Shown here: one piece after another, positions 1-5,877 of the stretch
Layout of the letters: each line of letters starts with the position of its first letter
Numbering within the stretch: position 1 is the first letter of the stretch
Assembly: GCA_022705365.1 (NCBI GenBank)
Contig: JAKJEP010000155.1
Span: forward strand, 1-7,611
From: Planctomycetota bacterium
GTDB taxonomy: Bacteria; Planctomycetota; Phycisphaerae; Sedimentisphaerales; SM23-30
Length of the DNA stretch: 7,611 nucleotides
Direction of reading: 5' to 3'
Notes under the pieces: model-generated
The model's input: only the letters and a program-made list of their open reading frames with translations
Database searches by the model: none
What the model was told of the DNA's origin: nothing
Program-made: the position numbers and the translations under genes

Positions 1-526
1 CACCCATTTCCAGTTCCCGCTGCACCACACCCCATTCCCGTGTGAAGGCATCTTCCGGAAAAGTTGGCCGGGTGACCCAGTCGGCAATCAGATTCAGGGC
101 GGTGCCGATATGCTGGGCGGGTACCGTCAGAAAATACATAGTCTGGGCCTTGCTGGTATAGGCATTGTGCCGGGCGCCAATTTGCTGGATCAACTGGCGG
201 GATTGCTCCTCGGTCCGGCTGGGAGTTGCTCCGCCCACCAGCAGATGCTCAAACAAATGGCTCATGCCGGCCCCGTACCGGTCCTGCTCATAAATGCTGC
301 CGGCCCGCACGAACAGCCGGACATCGGCCACCGGGGCGGTGTGATTTTCCTTCACGATAGCAACCATTCCGTTTTCCAGGGTGGCCACGATTTCACCGGG
401 TTTGTCGATATACCGGATTTCCTGAGCCGTCCAGGGCGTCTGGCTGGTTGCCGCTTCCTGGGCGGAAACCGCTGCGGGTAAACCGAAAACCACTGCCATG
501 ATCCAGATTGCGTTTTTATGTTTCAC
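1..526 (-). CDS. Secreted M16 (pitrilysin/insulinase-family) zinc metallopeptidase, N-terminal part, cut by window edge
   Basis: The first 175 residues of an M16 peptidase are visible; the rest lies beyond base 1. Reading from a GTG at 526, the protein opens with a signal peptide (basic KHK, hydrophobic stretch at residues 6-20, likely cleavage after VSA near 22), so it should act outside the cytoplasmic membrane. The inverted zinc motif HxxEH is intact as HLFEH at residues 90-94 (zinc ligands H90 and H94, catalytic E93). Exactly 76 residues later comes E171 in QRELEM, the third zinc ligand expected from the family pattern HxxEH-x76-E. The GTG is chosen because it restores the basic n-region and has a GAGG 11 bases upstream; the next ATG (residue 10, at 500) would lose it. 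Family members degrade peptides or process proteins; the substrate here is unknown. An intrinsic terminator separates it from the upstream response regulator, so it is probably transcribed independently. Confidence 0.9.
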   Translation of the reverse strand, partial: MKHKNAIWIMAVVFGLPAAVSAQEAATSQTPWTAQEIRYIDKPGEIVATLENGMVAIVKENHTAPVADVRLFVRAGSIYEQDRYGAGMSHLFEHLLVGGATPSRTEEQSRQLIQQIGARHNAYTSKAQTMYFLTVPAQHIGTALNLIADWVTRPTFPEDAFTREWGVVQRELEMG

Positions 527-541
527 TTTTATTTGTCCCTC

Positions 542-569
542 AAAAAAATTGGCAAAAAATGCTTTTGCC
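542..569 (-). terminator. Intrinsic terminator after the response regulator gene
   Basis: Read on the minus strand, GGCAAAA (569-563), a 5-base loop and TTTTGCC (557-551) form a 7-bp stem, followed by AA and seven T residues (548-542). It lies about 43 bases after the response regulator stop codon and ends about 15 bases before the GTG of the M16 peptidase, so it should end the regulator transcript. The T-tract occurs only on the minus strand, which fixes the direction. Confidence 0.7.
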
Positions 570-612
570 CGGTTCCTCGCAATTCACAGAACTAAACGGA
601 TCCAGATAAAAT

Positions 613-1089
613 TCAGGCTTGAATATTGTTGGATTCTTCGTTTTCAATATCCGCCAGATAGGTAAGCGTGCGCTCCAGCTCCCCCTTCAAATGGCGCACC
701 CGGAGGAGGCTTTTCACGCGCGTAACCAGCTCGAGTTTATTGATGGGTTTGCTGAGAAAATCATCCGCCCCGCAGTCAACCCCCCGTTCGATATCACCCA
801 ATTCGTTCAGAGCCGTAACCATGACCACGGGGATATCGGCCGTTTTGGGATTTTTTTTGATGCGCTTGCAGACTTCAAATCCGCTCATGCGGGGCATCAT
901 AATATCCAGCAGGATGATGTCCGGCACAAAGGTTTCGATTTTTTCCAGGGCCTCCAGGCCGTCTGCGGCAATCAAAATATCATAGCTCATCGGTTCCAGG
1001 TACGCTTGCAGCAACTCGGCGTTCTGCGGATTGTCATCCACAATAAGGACTTTGCTTGGCGTGTCCTGCTGACCGGCCGACTCCGTCAT
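613..1089 (-). CDS. Single-domain response regulator (CheY/PleD-type receiver, no output domain)
   Basis: A 158-residue receiver protein. The phosphorylation pocket is complete: acidic pair D18/D19 (KVLIVDDN), phospho-acceptor D62 (LLDIMMP), T92 (MVTA) and K114 (LSKP). The receiver covers about residues 12-133 and is followed only by a short, charged, probably helical tail (134-158). There is no DNA-binding or enzymatic output domain, so it should signal by protein contact or pass phosphate in a relay. The frame is open back to 1245, but the start at 1089 is preferred: GGAG lies 9 bases upstream and a strong-looking promoter at 1138-1166 places the transcript start near 1131, inside the longer reading frame. 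An ATG at 1104 is possible but lacks a ribosome binding site. The partner kinase is unknown; the soluble kinase at 1695-2480 is the nearest candidate. Confidence 0.9.
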   Translation of the reverse strand: MTESAGQQDTPSKVLIVDDNPQNAELLQAYLEPMSYDILIAADGLEALEKIETFVPDIILLDIMMPRMSGFEVCKRIKKNPKTADIPVVMVTALNELGDIERGVDCGADDFLSKPINKLELVTRVKSLLRVRHLKGELERTLTYLADIENEESNNIQA

Positions 1090-1137
1090 ATAACCATACT
1101 CCATAGCGGAATGAAAGTTTCTATCTAAAACAGCCGC

Positions 1138-1166
1138 ATTATAGCAACCCTGCCGCCCCCCGTCCA
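1138..1166 (-). promoter_or_regulatory. Sigma70-type promoter with extended -10 for the response regulator
   Basis: On the minus strand, TGGACG (1166-1161, four of six matches to TTGACA) is followed by a 17-base spacer and a perfect TATAAT (1143-1138). The -10 is preceded by TGC, an extended -10 element. The predicted start near 1131 gives a leader of about 42 bases before the ATG at 1089. This supports separate transcription of the regulator from the 87-residue gene upstream and helps reject the longer reading frame. Confidence 0.55.
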
Positions 1167-1279
1167 GTTTCAGTTTATACGATTCCAGGATTTCCGTCTG
1201 GAGCGGCGGATAAGAGGCGAATAAAGTGGTAACTATGTAAAACACAATTACTTAACAATTTCAATGAGGACCTTGGAGT

Positions 1280-1543
1280 TTATTTTGGATTGCGGTATTG
1301 GTCCAGGATTTCCCGAACCTCAGGCAATAAATATTGATCCTCGAGATGGTCCTGACCGGCCAGGGCCTCCGCCGTTCGGGCCAGTTGCTCGGGCAGGGGA
1401 GCGGCGTTATCGACAAATAAGACCCATCGGCCTCGCAACTTGCAGAGTCCGCCGCCTTCGCCAGTCATATAAACCTGCCTGACATCGATATCCAGGCGGC
1501 CGGCCAGGTCCAATAATTCCGTTAATAACGCTTGTTTGTCCAT
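1280..1543 (-). CDS. Small conserved-looking protein of unknown function (87 aa)
   Basis: An 87-residue soluble protein with no signal peptide or membrane segment. It has an N-terminal amphipathic helix (residues 3-17), then an apparent beta-hairpin region with a Gly-rich turn (GEGGGLCKLRG, 28-38) and a hydrophobic strand (WVLFVDNAA, 40-48). Two helical stretches follow (about 51-63 and 73-83). The pattern GGGLCxLRGxxVLFVD followed by EQLARTAEAL resembles, from memory, a small protein recurrent in planctomycete genomes, but I cannot name a family or function. Codon structure and the absence of a competing ORF support it as real. The ATG at 1543 has no clear Shine-Dalgarno sequence. It is divergent from the histidine kinase and on the same strand as the response regulator, 190 bases downstream, which has its own promoter. 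Confidence 0.75.
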   Translation of the reverse strand: MDKQALLTELLDLAGRLDIDVRQVYMTGEGGGLCKLRGRWVLFVDNAAPLPEQLARTAEALAGQDHLEDQYLLPEVREILDQYRNPK

Positions 1544-1621
1544 TGTTTCAAGTTATTTCCAGCAAAGACCCGATAACTTGTATATGCTATTATTAAATCC
1601 GGTACGTCCTATAACACGTAT

Positions 1622-1627
1622 ATTATA
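1622..1627 (-). promoter_or_regulatory. Possible -10 box for the 87-aa gene
   Basis: A perfect TATAAT lies on the minus strand 78 bases before the ATG at 1543. A TTGACT that could serve as -35 is at 1655-1650, but the 22-base spacing is too long for normal sigma70 use and nothing good sits at 17. The surrounding AT-rich stretch (about 1575-1630) could supply such a box by chance, so this is weak. Confidence 0.25.
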
Positions 1628-1640
1628 ACCGAATAGTGCG

Positions 1641-1668
1641 TTGAAAGCCAGTCAATCTTGTTGATAAC
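1641..1668 (+). promoter_or_regulatory. Possible sigma70-type promoter for the histidine kinase
   Basis: TTGAAA (1641-1646, five of six matches to the -35 consensus), a 16-base spacer and GATAAC (1663-1668, four of six to the -10). Transcription would start near 1675, giving a leader of about 20 bases that includes the GGAGG ribosome binding site at 1685-1689. The intergenic region 1544-1694 is otherwise AT-rich, and no operator-like repeat stands out clearly. Confidence 0.35.
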
Positions 1669-1694
1669 GAGAGCGATTTTACCCGGAGGTAGTT

Positions 1695-2480
1695 TTGTCT
1701 GGTTTGATTAAGCAGCGTCAGAATCTGCACCAACAATTACGCGAAAACGAAGATCGCATTACCAACCTGGAGCAGCAAATTCAGGCCACCCAAAAATTGG
1801 CTACGCTGGGGACCATGGCCTGTCTGGTGGCGCATGAATTCAATAATATCCTGGCCCCGATGATTAATTATGCCGAACTGGCCCTGAAAAATCAGGAAGA
1901 TGTGGGTCTGATGCGAAAGGCCCTGGAAAAAACCATTCATCATGGCAATCGCGCCTCGCTGGTGATCCAGAGCATGCTGGGGCTGGTGCGGGATCAAACC
2001 CAAATCAAAAATTGGATCCGGCTCCAGGATGTGGTGGAGGACAGCTTCCAGTGTCTGGCGCGGGATTTCCAGAAAGACAACATCACTGTCCAGCTTGCCA
2101 TTCCCGATGATTTCCAGGTGTTTGTCGTGCCGAGTCAGTTACAGCAGGTTCTGGTCAACCTGATTATCAACGCCCGCCAGGCCATGATCGGCCGGGGCGG
2201 AATCCTGAAAGTGGAGGCAGGGTCCGAAACGGATGGAGCCCGGTGGATTCGCGGCTGCGGAATCCCACCGGAAATTCTGGATAAAATTTTTGAGCCGTTT
2301 TTTACCACCAAAAACCAGGCGGAAAAACCGGACCAGCAGGGAACGGGCCTGGGCCTGCTGATTTGCAAAGATATCATGGAATCCTACGGCGGCAAAATCA
2401 CCGTCGAAAGCACTCCCGGCTGCGGTGCGACCTTCACTCTCTGGCTGCCGCCGGTACCTCAGCAGAACCTTTCGAGCTAA
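1695..2480 (+). CDS. Soluble sensor-less histidine kinase with a defective G1 ATP-binding motif
   Basis: A 261-residue cytoplasmic kinase. It has an N-terminal coiled coil (about residues 7-36), an HisKA-type dimerisation helix with phospho-acceptor H47 in VAHEFNN, and a HATPase_c domain (about 145-252). The N box (N155 and N159 in [11 protein letters not shown]), F box (IFEPFFTTK, 198-206) and G2 box (GTGLGL, 216-221) are intact. The G1 box is not: family members read V-x-D-T-G-x-G-I, but here the sequence goes from ARWIR straight to GCGIPPE (R186-G187, bases 2250-2255). About four residues, including the adenine-binding aspartate, are missing, so ATP binding may be impaired. No sensor or membrane segment is present; input probably comes through the coiled coil or a partner. 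The start is TTG at 1695, chosen because GGAGG lies 5 bases upstream. It ends 21 bases from the convergent PDZ gene. A natural partner would be the response regulator at 613-1089. Confidence 0.88.
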   Translation: MSGLIKQRQNLHQQLRENEDRITNLEQQIQATQKLATLGTMACLVAHEFNNILAPMINYAELALKNQEDVGLMRKALEKTIHHGNRASLVIQSMLGLVRDQTQIKNWIRLQDVVEDSFQCLARDFQKDNITVQLAIPDDFQVFVVPSQLQQVLVNLIINARQAMIGRGGILKVEAGSETDGARWIRGCGIPPEILDKIFEPFFTTKNQAEKPDQQGTGLGLLICKDIMESYGGKITVESTPGCGATFTLWLPPVPQQNLSS

Positions 2481-2501
2481 TTCCTTTCCTTTCGGGGAAT
2501 G

Positions 2502-3458
2502 CTATTTCTTCTCACTAGGCTGCATGCGCTGCAGCAGTTCCTGGTGGTTTTTTTCCATCTGCTCCATCCGCTCGATCAGGTCCTGCATCTGTTGCTGCAT
2601 GGCCGCCCCCGACGGATTGCCAGACCAATTCGGCGGCCAGTTCGGGAGGAAAGGCCGATTCCGCGGATCTCCCTGGTAGTCCCGCCATGGGGACCAGTCA
2701 AAATCGAAACCGAAGCTTGAGTTCCGCGCCTTATCCAGCATCTCCCGGACCGGCTGGCGGTATTTTTCCGGCAGTTGGTCGATCTGGTCGGCGGTGGTTT
2801 CATACGTGGTTCGATCCTTGCGGTCTTCAATTTTTATTCTGGCGTTCTCTTCCGCGGGGTCGCCTTCGATAATAATCTCCAGGTCCATCGCACCGTCGGA
2901 ACTCTTATAAGACTGCTTTTGCTGGAAGAACCGCTTGAAGTAGTCCTTCATTTCGGGCGCCTGGCCGAAGGGAATCTGTTCCCAGTTTTGTTTGTCCGGC
3001 TGGAGGCGGAATACCCGGCCCGGCTGCAGACCGCCGAAATTTTCCGGCCCGGTGGGATATTTCCAGGTATCGAGCTTCTGATAGGGTTCCAGCGTTACGG
3101 TCAGGGATTTGGTATCGCCGTTATGCAGGACTTCCAGCGTAATGGCGGTCCCGGCAGGCGTTTGCTGGACCTGGGCCACAAACTCCGGGTAGCTGGTGAC
3201 CGGCTGGCCGTTCCACGAAAGAATGATATCATCTTTTTCCAGTCCCGCCTTATCCGCCGGGCTGCCCGCCTGGATATTCTGAATCAGCAGTCCCCGGTTT
3301 TCCCCCAGTTTCAGGTGCTTGTGCAATATTTCAGGGACATGGTCCAGGCGCACTCCCAGGTAGGACCTGGCGGATTCGCCGGCGGTTTCCGCCCAGGCGG
3401 CACCAGCGGAAAAAACGAACAAGATAGTCCATACGACAGTCAAATATCTGGTTTTCAT
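2502..3458 (-). CDS. Exported PDZ-domain protein without protease domain; third gene of the ECF sigma operon
   Basis: A 318-residue protein with a clear signal peptide (MKTR, hydrophobic core, cleavage likely after AWA at residue 23), so it acts in the periplasm or envelope. One PDZ domain spans about residues 32-122, with the carboxylate-binding loop YLGV at 33-36 and the typical core GSPADKAGLEKDDIILSWNG. No serine protease or zinc protease motif is present, unlike HtrA or RseP. The middle (about 125-250) is charged and unfamiliar, followed by a Trp/Pro-rich linker (about 252-283) and a Met/Gln-rich C-terminal coiled coil (about 285-314). The ATG at 3458 has AGGAG 8 bases upstream. It follows the anti-sigma gene by 15 bases. 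I infer that it binds exposed peptide C-termini and perhaps feeds an envelope signal to the anti-sigma factor; this is not shown by the sequence. Confidence 0.85.
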   Translation of the reverse strand: MKTRYLTVVWTILFVFSAGAAWAETAGESARSYLGVRLDHVPEILHKHLKLGENRGLLIQNIQAGSPADKAGLEKDDIILSWNGQPVTSYPEFVAQVQQTPAGTAITLEVLHNGDTKSLTVTLEPYQKLDTWKYPTGPENFGGLQPGRVFRLQPDKQNWEQIPFGQAPEMKDYFKRFFQQKQSYKSSDGAMDLEIIIEGDPAEENARIKIEDRKDRTTYETTADQIDQLPEKYRQPVREMLDKARNSSFGFDFDWSPWRDYQGDPRNRPFLPNWPPNWSGNPSGAAMQQQMQDLIERMEQMEKNHQELLQRMQPSEKK

Positions 3459-3473
3459 AATCGGGTCTCCTTG

Positions 3474-4052
3474 TTATAAATCTCCGTGATAACTGGCGGT
3501 TTCCACGCCGGTATCAGGATATGCTTCTATCAGCCATTCCGAACCGGAAGGGTCCGGATACAAATAATAATCCACTCGGCCGGTTTTGCCGGGCAGCAGG
3601 GGCTGGGGGCGAAGATCCTCGGCAACACGATGGATTTCTTTCGGGGCGGGATTTGCCTGCACCACGGGCGATTGGGGAGCCTGGGGGGCAGGAATCGTTT
3701 CCGGCGTATTACTATGGGCGAAAAAATGATACACCCCGAAGCCCAGGACAAAACCGGCCGCCACATTGGCCGCCAGATGCAGCCAGGGACTAAGCCGAAT
3801 CCGCCGCTGCCGCGCCATCAGCGGCTGTTTCTGCAGGGCCTGCCGGATGATTTGTTCGGCCGGCTGGCCCTGTTCGGCGATTTCCCGCATAAATACCTGC
3901 TGTGTTTGCTGGTGCAGTAGCTGGAGCTCCTGCAATAATTGCCGGGCCTGCGGATTCTGCTTCAGTTCCTCGTCCAGCAGCCGTTTCTCGGCGGGAGTAA
4001 TCTCGCTGTCAAGAAATTTGCCTATTAATAATTCGGTCAGTTCCGGATTCAT
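3474..4052 (-). CDS. Putative membrane anti-sigma factor, cysteine-free
   Basis: A 192-residue protein whose start overlaps the stop of the ECF sigma gene by 4 bases (ATGA, 4049-4052), the classic arrangement of sigma and cognate anti-sigma factor. The N-terminal cytoplasmic part (about 1-85) opens with ELTELLIGKFLDSEITPAEK, the usual start of an anti-sigma or zinc-finger-like helical domain, and continues as a Gln-rich helix. One membrane span is predicted at about residues 92-112 (LHLAANVAAGFVLGFGVYHFF). A Pro/Ala-rich linker and a short outer domain rich in Tyr and Asp (about 150-192) follow. There is no cysteine in the protein, so it cannot have the HxxxCxxC zinc centre of ZAS-type anti-sigma factors. 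The assignment rests on position, topology and N-terminal pattern. It is probably translationally coupled to the sigma gene. Confidence 0.75.
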   Translation of the reverse strand: MNPELTELLIGKFLDSEITPAEKRLLDEELKQNPQARQLLQELQLLHQQTQQVFMREIAEQGQPAEQIIRQALQKQPLMARQRRIRLSPWLHLAANVAAGFVLGFGVYHFFAHSNTPETIPAPQAPQSPVVQANPAPKEIHRVAEDLRPQPLLPGKTGRVDYYLYPDPSGSEWLIEAYPDTGVETASYHGDL

Positions 4053-4639
4053 GTTCGGGGCACCTTGTCGTTGGGTTTGCCGGTCAGGTGGTTCAGAATC
4101 ATGCGCCGGGCGCGGACCAGGCGAATCTGCACCGTGGTGACCGGTATATTCAAAATTTCACTAATCTGGTTATAGCTTAAATCATCCACATATTTCATAA
4201 TAAACAGCTCACCGTATTTTTCGGGCAGCAGCCGCACCGCCGTGAGGATCTTTTGCTGTGTATCTTCCCGGTCCAGCACCTCGGCGACATTCTCATTTTC
4301 CGCCGCCTGCTGCTGGGCCAGCAACAAATCGTCAAGCTGGACCGGTTTCTGGCTGCGCTGCTGGCGGTAGGCCAGGGCGGCATGGCGGGCCACCGTCGTC
4401 AGCCAGGGCCTGAACCGCTCCGGTTCGCGCAGAGTCCCTATTTTCTGGATCACCAGGATACAGATGTTCTGCATGACTTCATCGACATCGTCCGGGTTGC
4501 CCAGCAGGTTATAGGCCAGCCCTTTGAGCCACCGCCAGTTGCTCTCCAGCAGCTTGACAATGGCCTCCTGATCACCCTGCCGGGCGGCACAGACCAGAGC
4601 CGATTCATTGGGTTGTGGTTTCGTGCTGCTCATGGCCAT
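4049..4639 (-). CDS. ECF (sigma70 group 4) RNA polymerase sigma factor
   Basis: A 196-residue protein of normal ECF length. Region sigma2 (about residues 14-96) includes the DxxxxVDEVMQN helix and the FRPWLTTVARHAALAYRQQ segment that contacts the -10 element and core polymerase. A Gln/Glu-rich linker (about 102-128) leads to region sigma4 (about 129-186), with LLPEKYGELFIMKYVDDLS and the helix-turn-helix YNQISEILNIPVTTVQIRLVRARRM that reads the -35 element. No sigma3 region or C-terminal extension is present. Two in-frame ATGs, 4639 and 4633, are equally possible; neither has a convincing Shine-Dalgarno. It is first in an operon with the anti-sigma-like and PDZ genes and divergent from the pseudopilin array. 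A perfect palindrome lies just upstream. The regulon is unknown; autoregulation is likely by analogy with other ECF operons. Confidence 0.93.
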   Translation of the reverse strand: MAMSSTKPQPNESALVCAARQGDQEAIVKLLESNWRWLKGLAYNLLGNPDDVDEVMQNICILVIQKIGTLREPERFRPWLTTVARHAALAYRQQRSQKPVQLDDLLLAQQQAAENENVAEVLDREDTQQKILTAVRLLPEKYGELFIMKYVDDLSYNQISEILNIPVTTVQIRLVRARRMILNHLTGKPNDKVPRT

Positions 4640-4645
4640 TCATTT

Positions 4646-4663
4646 TATCCATATATATGGATA
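4646..4663. promoter_or_regulatory. Perfect 18-bp palindrome directly upstream of the ECF sigma gene
   Basis: TATCCATATATATGGATA is identical to its own reverse complement. It ends 6 bases before the ATG at 4639 and 12 before the one at 4633. It could be an operator for a dimeric repressor or, in RNA, a hairpin masking the start of translation. The AT-rich centre makes a chance origin possible, but perfect 18-base symmetry at this place is notable. Confidence 0.45.
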
Positions 4664-4792
4664 CCCCCAGCCAAAAGTTCATTCACGTTTTTCGCCGGCG
4701 GCAGGGGGTAGAGCGTCATTTTCCTATCTATTTGTCAAAAAATGATTTACGGATGTACCCGGCGGTTTTCCGTACAAATTTTGCCTATTTTA

Positions 4793-4814
4793 CCGCTTTT
4801 GGCGGCCTTTTTTT
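4793..4814 (+). terminator. Terminator-like hairpin upstream of the pseudopilin promoter
   Basis: CCGC (4793-4796), loop TTTTG and GCGG (4802-4805) are followed by CC and seven T residues (4808-4814). The stem has only 4 bp, so the call is weak. No plus-strand gene precedes it; if real it would block stray transcription into the array or act as an attenuator for a promoter further upstream. Confidence 0.25.
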
Positions 4815-4844
4815 CTGCCTATTTTTACACCACCGGGAAATTTC

Positions 4845-4873
4845 TTGTATTTTTCCGCCGTTTTTTTTACAAT
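4845..4873 (+). promoter_or_regulatory. Candidate sigma70-type promoter of the pseudopilin array
   Basis: TTGTAT (4845-4850), a 17-base spacer rich in T, and TACAAT (4868-4873, five of six matches to TATAAT). The -35 matches in only three of six positions. Transcription would start near 4880 and give a leader of about 78 bases before the ATG at 4958. Because the downstream genes are only 14-19 bases apart with no terminator between them, one promoter here could drive the whole array. Confidence 0.4.
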
Positions 4874-4957
4874 ATTCGATACAGATATAACCGGTTGGGT
4901 GCCCATGCTAAGAAGGGGGCGCTCAAATTCGTTACATTATCGGTGAGGATGGTAATT

Positions 4958-5821
4958 ATGGCAATCCAGCAAGTACGTGGTTTTAGCCGCATGGAAGTAA
5001 TGGTGGTGGGTTTTTGTGTAACACTCTTTTTTTCCATTCTCTTGCCATCCCTGAGTGGCGCTCGCGACGCCAGCCGCTATACCATCTGTATCGCCAATCT
5101 CCGAACGCTGGGCGCCGCCGCCCTGCTCTATGCCCGGGATTATCAGGATAAAATCCCCGCCTGGGGCTGGGAATTCGATGAAATCGGTACGGAACAGGGC
5201 GACCCCGTCGCTGACTGGATTACCAAAACCACAGATTCGTTGAACACGGCGTTTGAATACGGCTATATCTGGGAGTATGTCCAGACCCGATCCCCATTTG
5301 TTTGTCCTGTATTCGAAAACGAAATGAATCCCAAGCCGAGAATAGGGTATCTGCATGGTCCCTACGTCTGGGGCTGGCCGGGCGGGGAAGGTACGCAAAA
5401 TCCTCCCGGTCCGATGTGGAGTTATTCTCTCAATGGACAGGCCGGCAGATGTATGAATGATCCGCAGTGGCGGGCTAATCCGGAACTGGTTCTTCCGAGT
5501 CCAGCCAGTGTTATGATGTTTTTTGAACAGGATTATTTTGACTTAGCTGCTTTTGATAACAGCATTTCCTTGTTCAGTGCTACCTTTAGTTCCAGTTCTA
5601 ACTCAGAGGATTCTATTGGTCGATACCACAAAGTTTCCGGTACGATTACCCAAATCAGCGGTACGACCTTTGATTGCAGAAGAGGAAGCGGGAACATATG
5701 CTATTTCGATGGTCATGTGGGAGAGATGACTTTTCAAGAATACATAATCCAGCGCAGCACTTCCGCAGGCACGCTGGAACTCATTGGCGGATATCAAGGT
5801 TTTACCTGGCCGGGGTTTTAA
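4958..5821 (+). CDS. Pseudopilin-like protein 1 of a tandem array (H-X-DG family)
   Basis: A 287-residue protein with a type IV prepilin signature: an 8-residue leader ending in G8, then FSRME with E at +5, and a single hydrophobic helix (about 13-33) that serves as membrane anchor and pilin-type N-terminal helix. After it comes ARDASRYTICIANLRTLG, matching the A/S-R-x-x-A-R-x-x-C-x-x-N-L-R pattern of planctomycete DUF1559-like and H-X9-DG pseudopilins. The C-terminal signature NICYFDGHV is present (D251-G252), but 26 residues, not 9, separate it from H224. The protein ends in FTWPGF. The start at 4958 is chosen because GAGG lies 9 bases upstream and it gives a normal leader; the frame is open back to 4742 without coding character. 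Family members are processed by a prepilin peptidase and associate with type II secretion or type IV pilus-like machinery; the exact role is unknown. Confidence 0.85.
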   Translation: MAIQQVRGFSRMEVMVVGFCVTLFFSILLPSLSGARDASRYTICIANLRTLGAAALLYARDYQDKIPAWGWEFDEIGTEQGDPVADWITKTTDSLNTAFEYGYIWEYVQTRSPFVCPVFENEMNPKPRIGYLHGPYVWGWPGGEGTQNPPGPMWSYSLNGQAGRCMNDPQWRANPELVLPSPASVMMFFEQDYFDLAAFDNSISLFSATFSSSSNSEDSIGRYHKVSGTITQISGTTFDCRRGSGNICYFDGHVGEMTFQEYIIQRSTSAGTLELIGGYQGFTWPGF

Positions 5822-5877
5822 GGGAGACAGGAAGAGTATAATGAAAAACGGAAACAGGCAAAGAGGTTTGACGCGGA
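5801..5877 (+). repeat. 77-bp direct repeat, copy 1 (gene 1/gene 2 junction)
   Basis: This stretch covers the last codons of pseudopilin 1, the 19-base gap with its ribosome binding site, and the first 12 codons of pseudopilin 2. It recurs at 7535-7611 with one mismatch (T at 5839, G at 7573), offset by 1,734 bases. Similarity stops abruptly at the left edge (5800 against 7534); the right edge of the second copy is cut by the window. Confidence 0.95.

Larger units (their letters stand above)
4640..4957. other. Divergent intergenic region between ECF sigma operon and pseudopilin array
   Basis: This 318-bp stretch contains no gene that I can support; open frames across it lack a start signal and recognisable protein sequence. 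It holds an 18-bp palindrome next to the sigma gene (4646-4663), a minus-strand GAACTT (4680-4675) resembling an ECF -35 core but with no convincing -10 partner, a plus-strand terminator-like hairpin (4793-4814), a T-rich tract and a plausible plus-strand promoter (4845-4873). The leader of the first pseudopilin gene, about 80 bases, shows no riboswitch I recognise. Control of both transcription units presumably sits here. Confidence 0.6.

Noticed and set aside
110..481. Plus-strand reading frame of 123 codons
   Set aside because: The opposite strand encodes an M16 peptidase with an exact HxxEH-x76-E signature, so this frame is a shadow.
619..1128. Long plus-strand reading frame opposite the response regulator
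   Set aside because: It is the antisense shadow of a clear receiver domain and shows no recognisable protein features.
1090..1245. N-terminal extension of the response regulator in an open frame
   Set aside because: A good promoter with an extended -10 lies inside it, a ribosome binding site precedes the ATG at 1089, and the extra 52 residues do not resemble a domain.
2222..2262. Single-base frameshift as the cause of the missing G1 aspartate in the kinase
   Set aside because: One other frame reads V-D-S near the site, but upstream in that frame the sequence is unlike any kinase, while the actual frame stays kinase-like up to WIR and resumes at GCGI. An in-frame deletion fits better.
2480..2500. 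Hairpin between the convergent kinase and PDZ genes as a terminator
   Set aside because: The stem is only 5 bp plus two wobble pairs, and no T-tract follows on either strand.
2775..3479. Plus-strand reading frame of 234 codons opposite the PDZ gene
   Set aside because: The minus strand has a signal peptide, PDZ domain and ribosome binding site; the plus frame has none of these.
4675..4680. Minus-strand GAACTT as an autoregulated ECF promoter
   Set aside because: The -35 core is suggestive, but the matching -10 position falls in the AT palindrome with no recognisable ECF -10 sequence, so it is not listed as a promoter.
4733..4738. Minus-strand TTGACA as -35 of the sigma operon
   Set aside because: The hexamer is perfect, but nothing resembling a -10 box lies 15-19 bases downstream.
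4742..4957. Longer first pseudopilin with 72 extra N-terminal residues
   Set aside because: It would bury the prepilin leader inside the protein; the ATG at 4958 has a ribosome binding site and a normal 8-residue leader. The ATG at 4949 lacks the right spacing.
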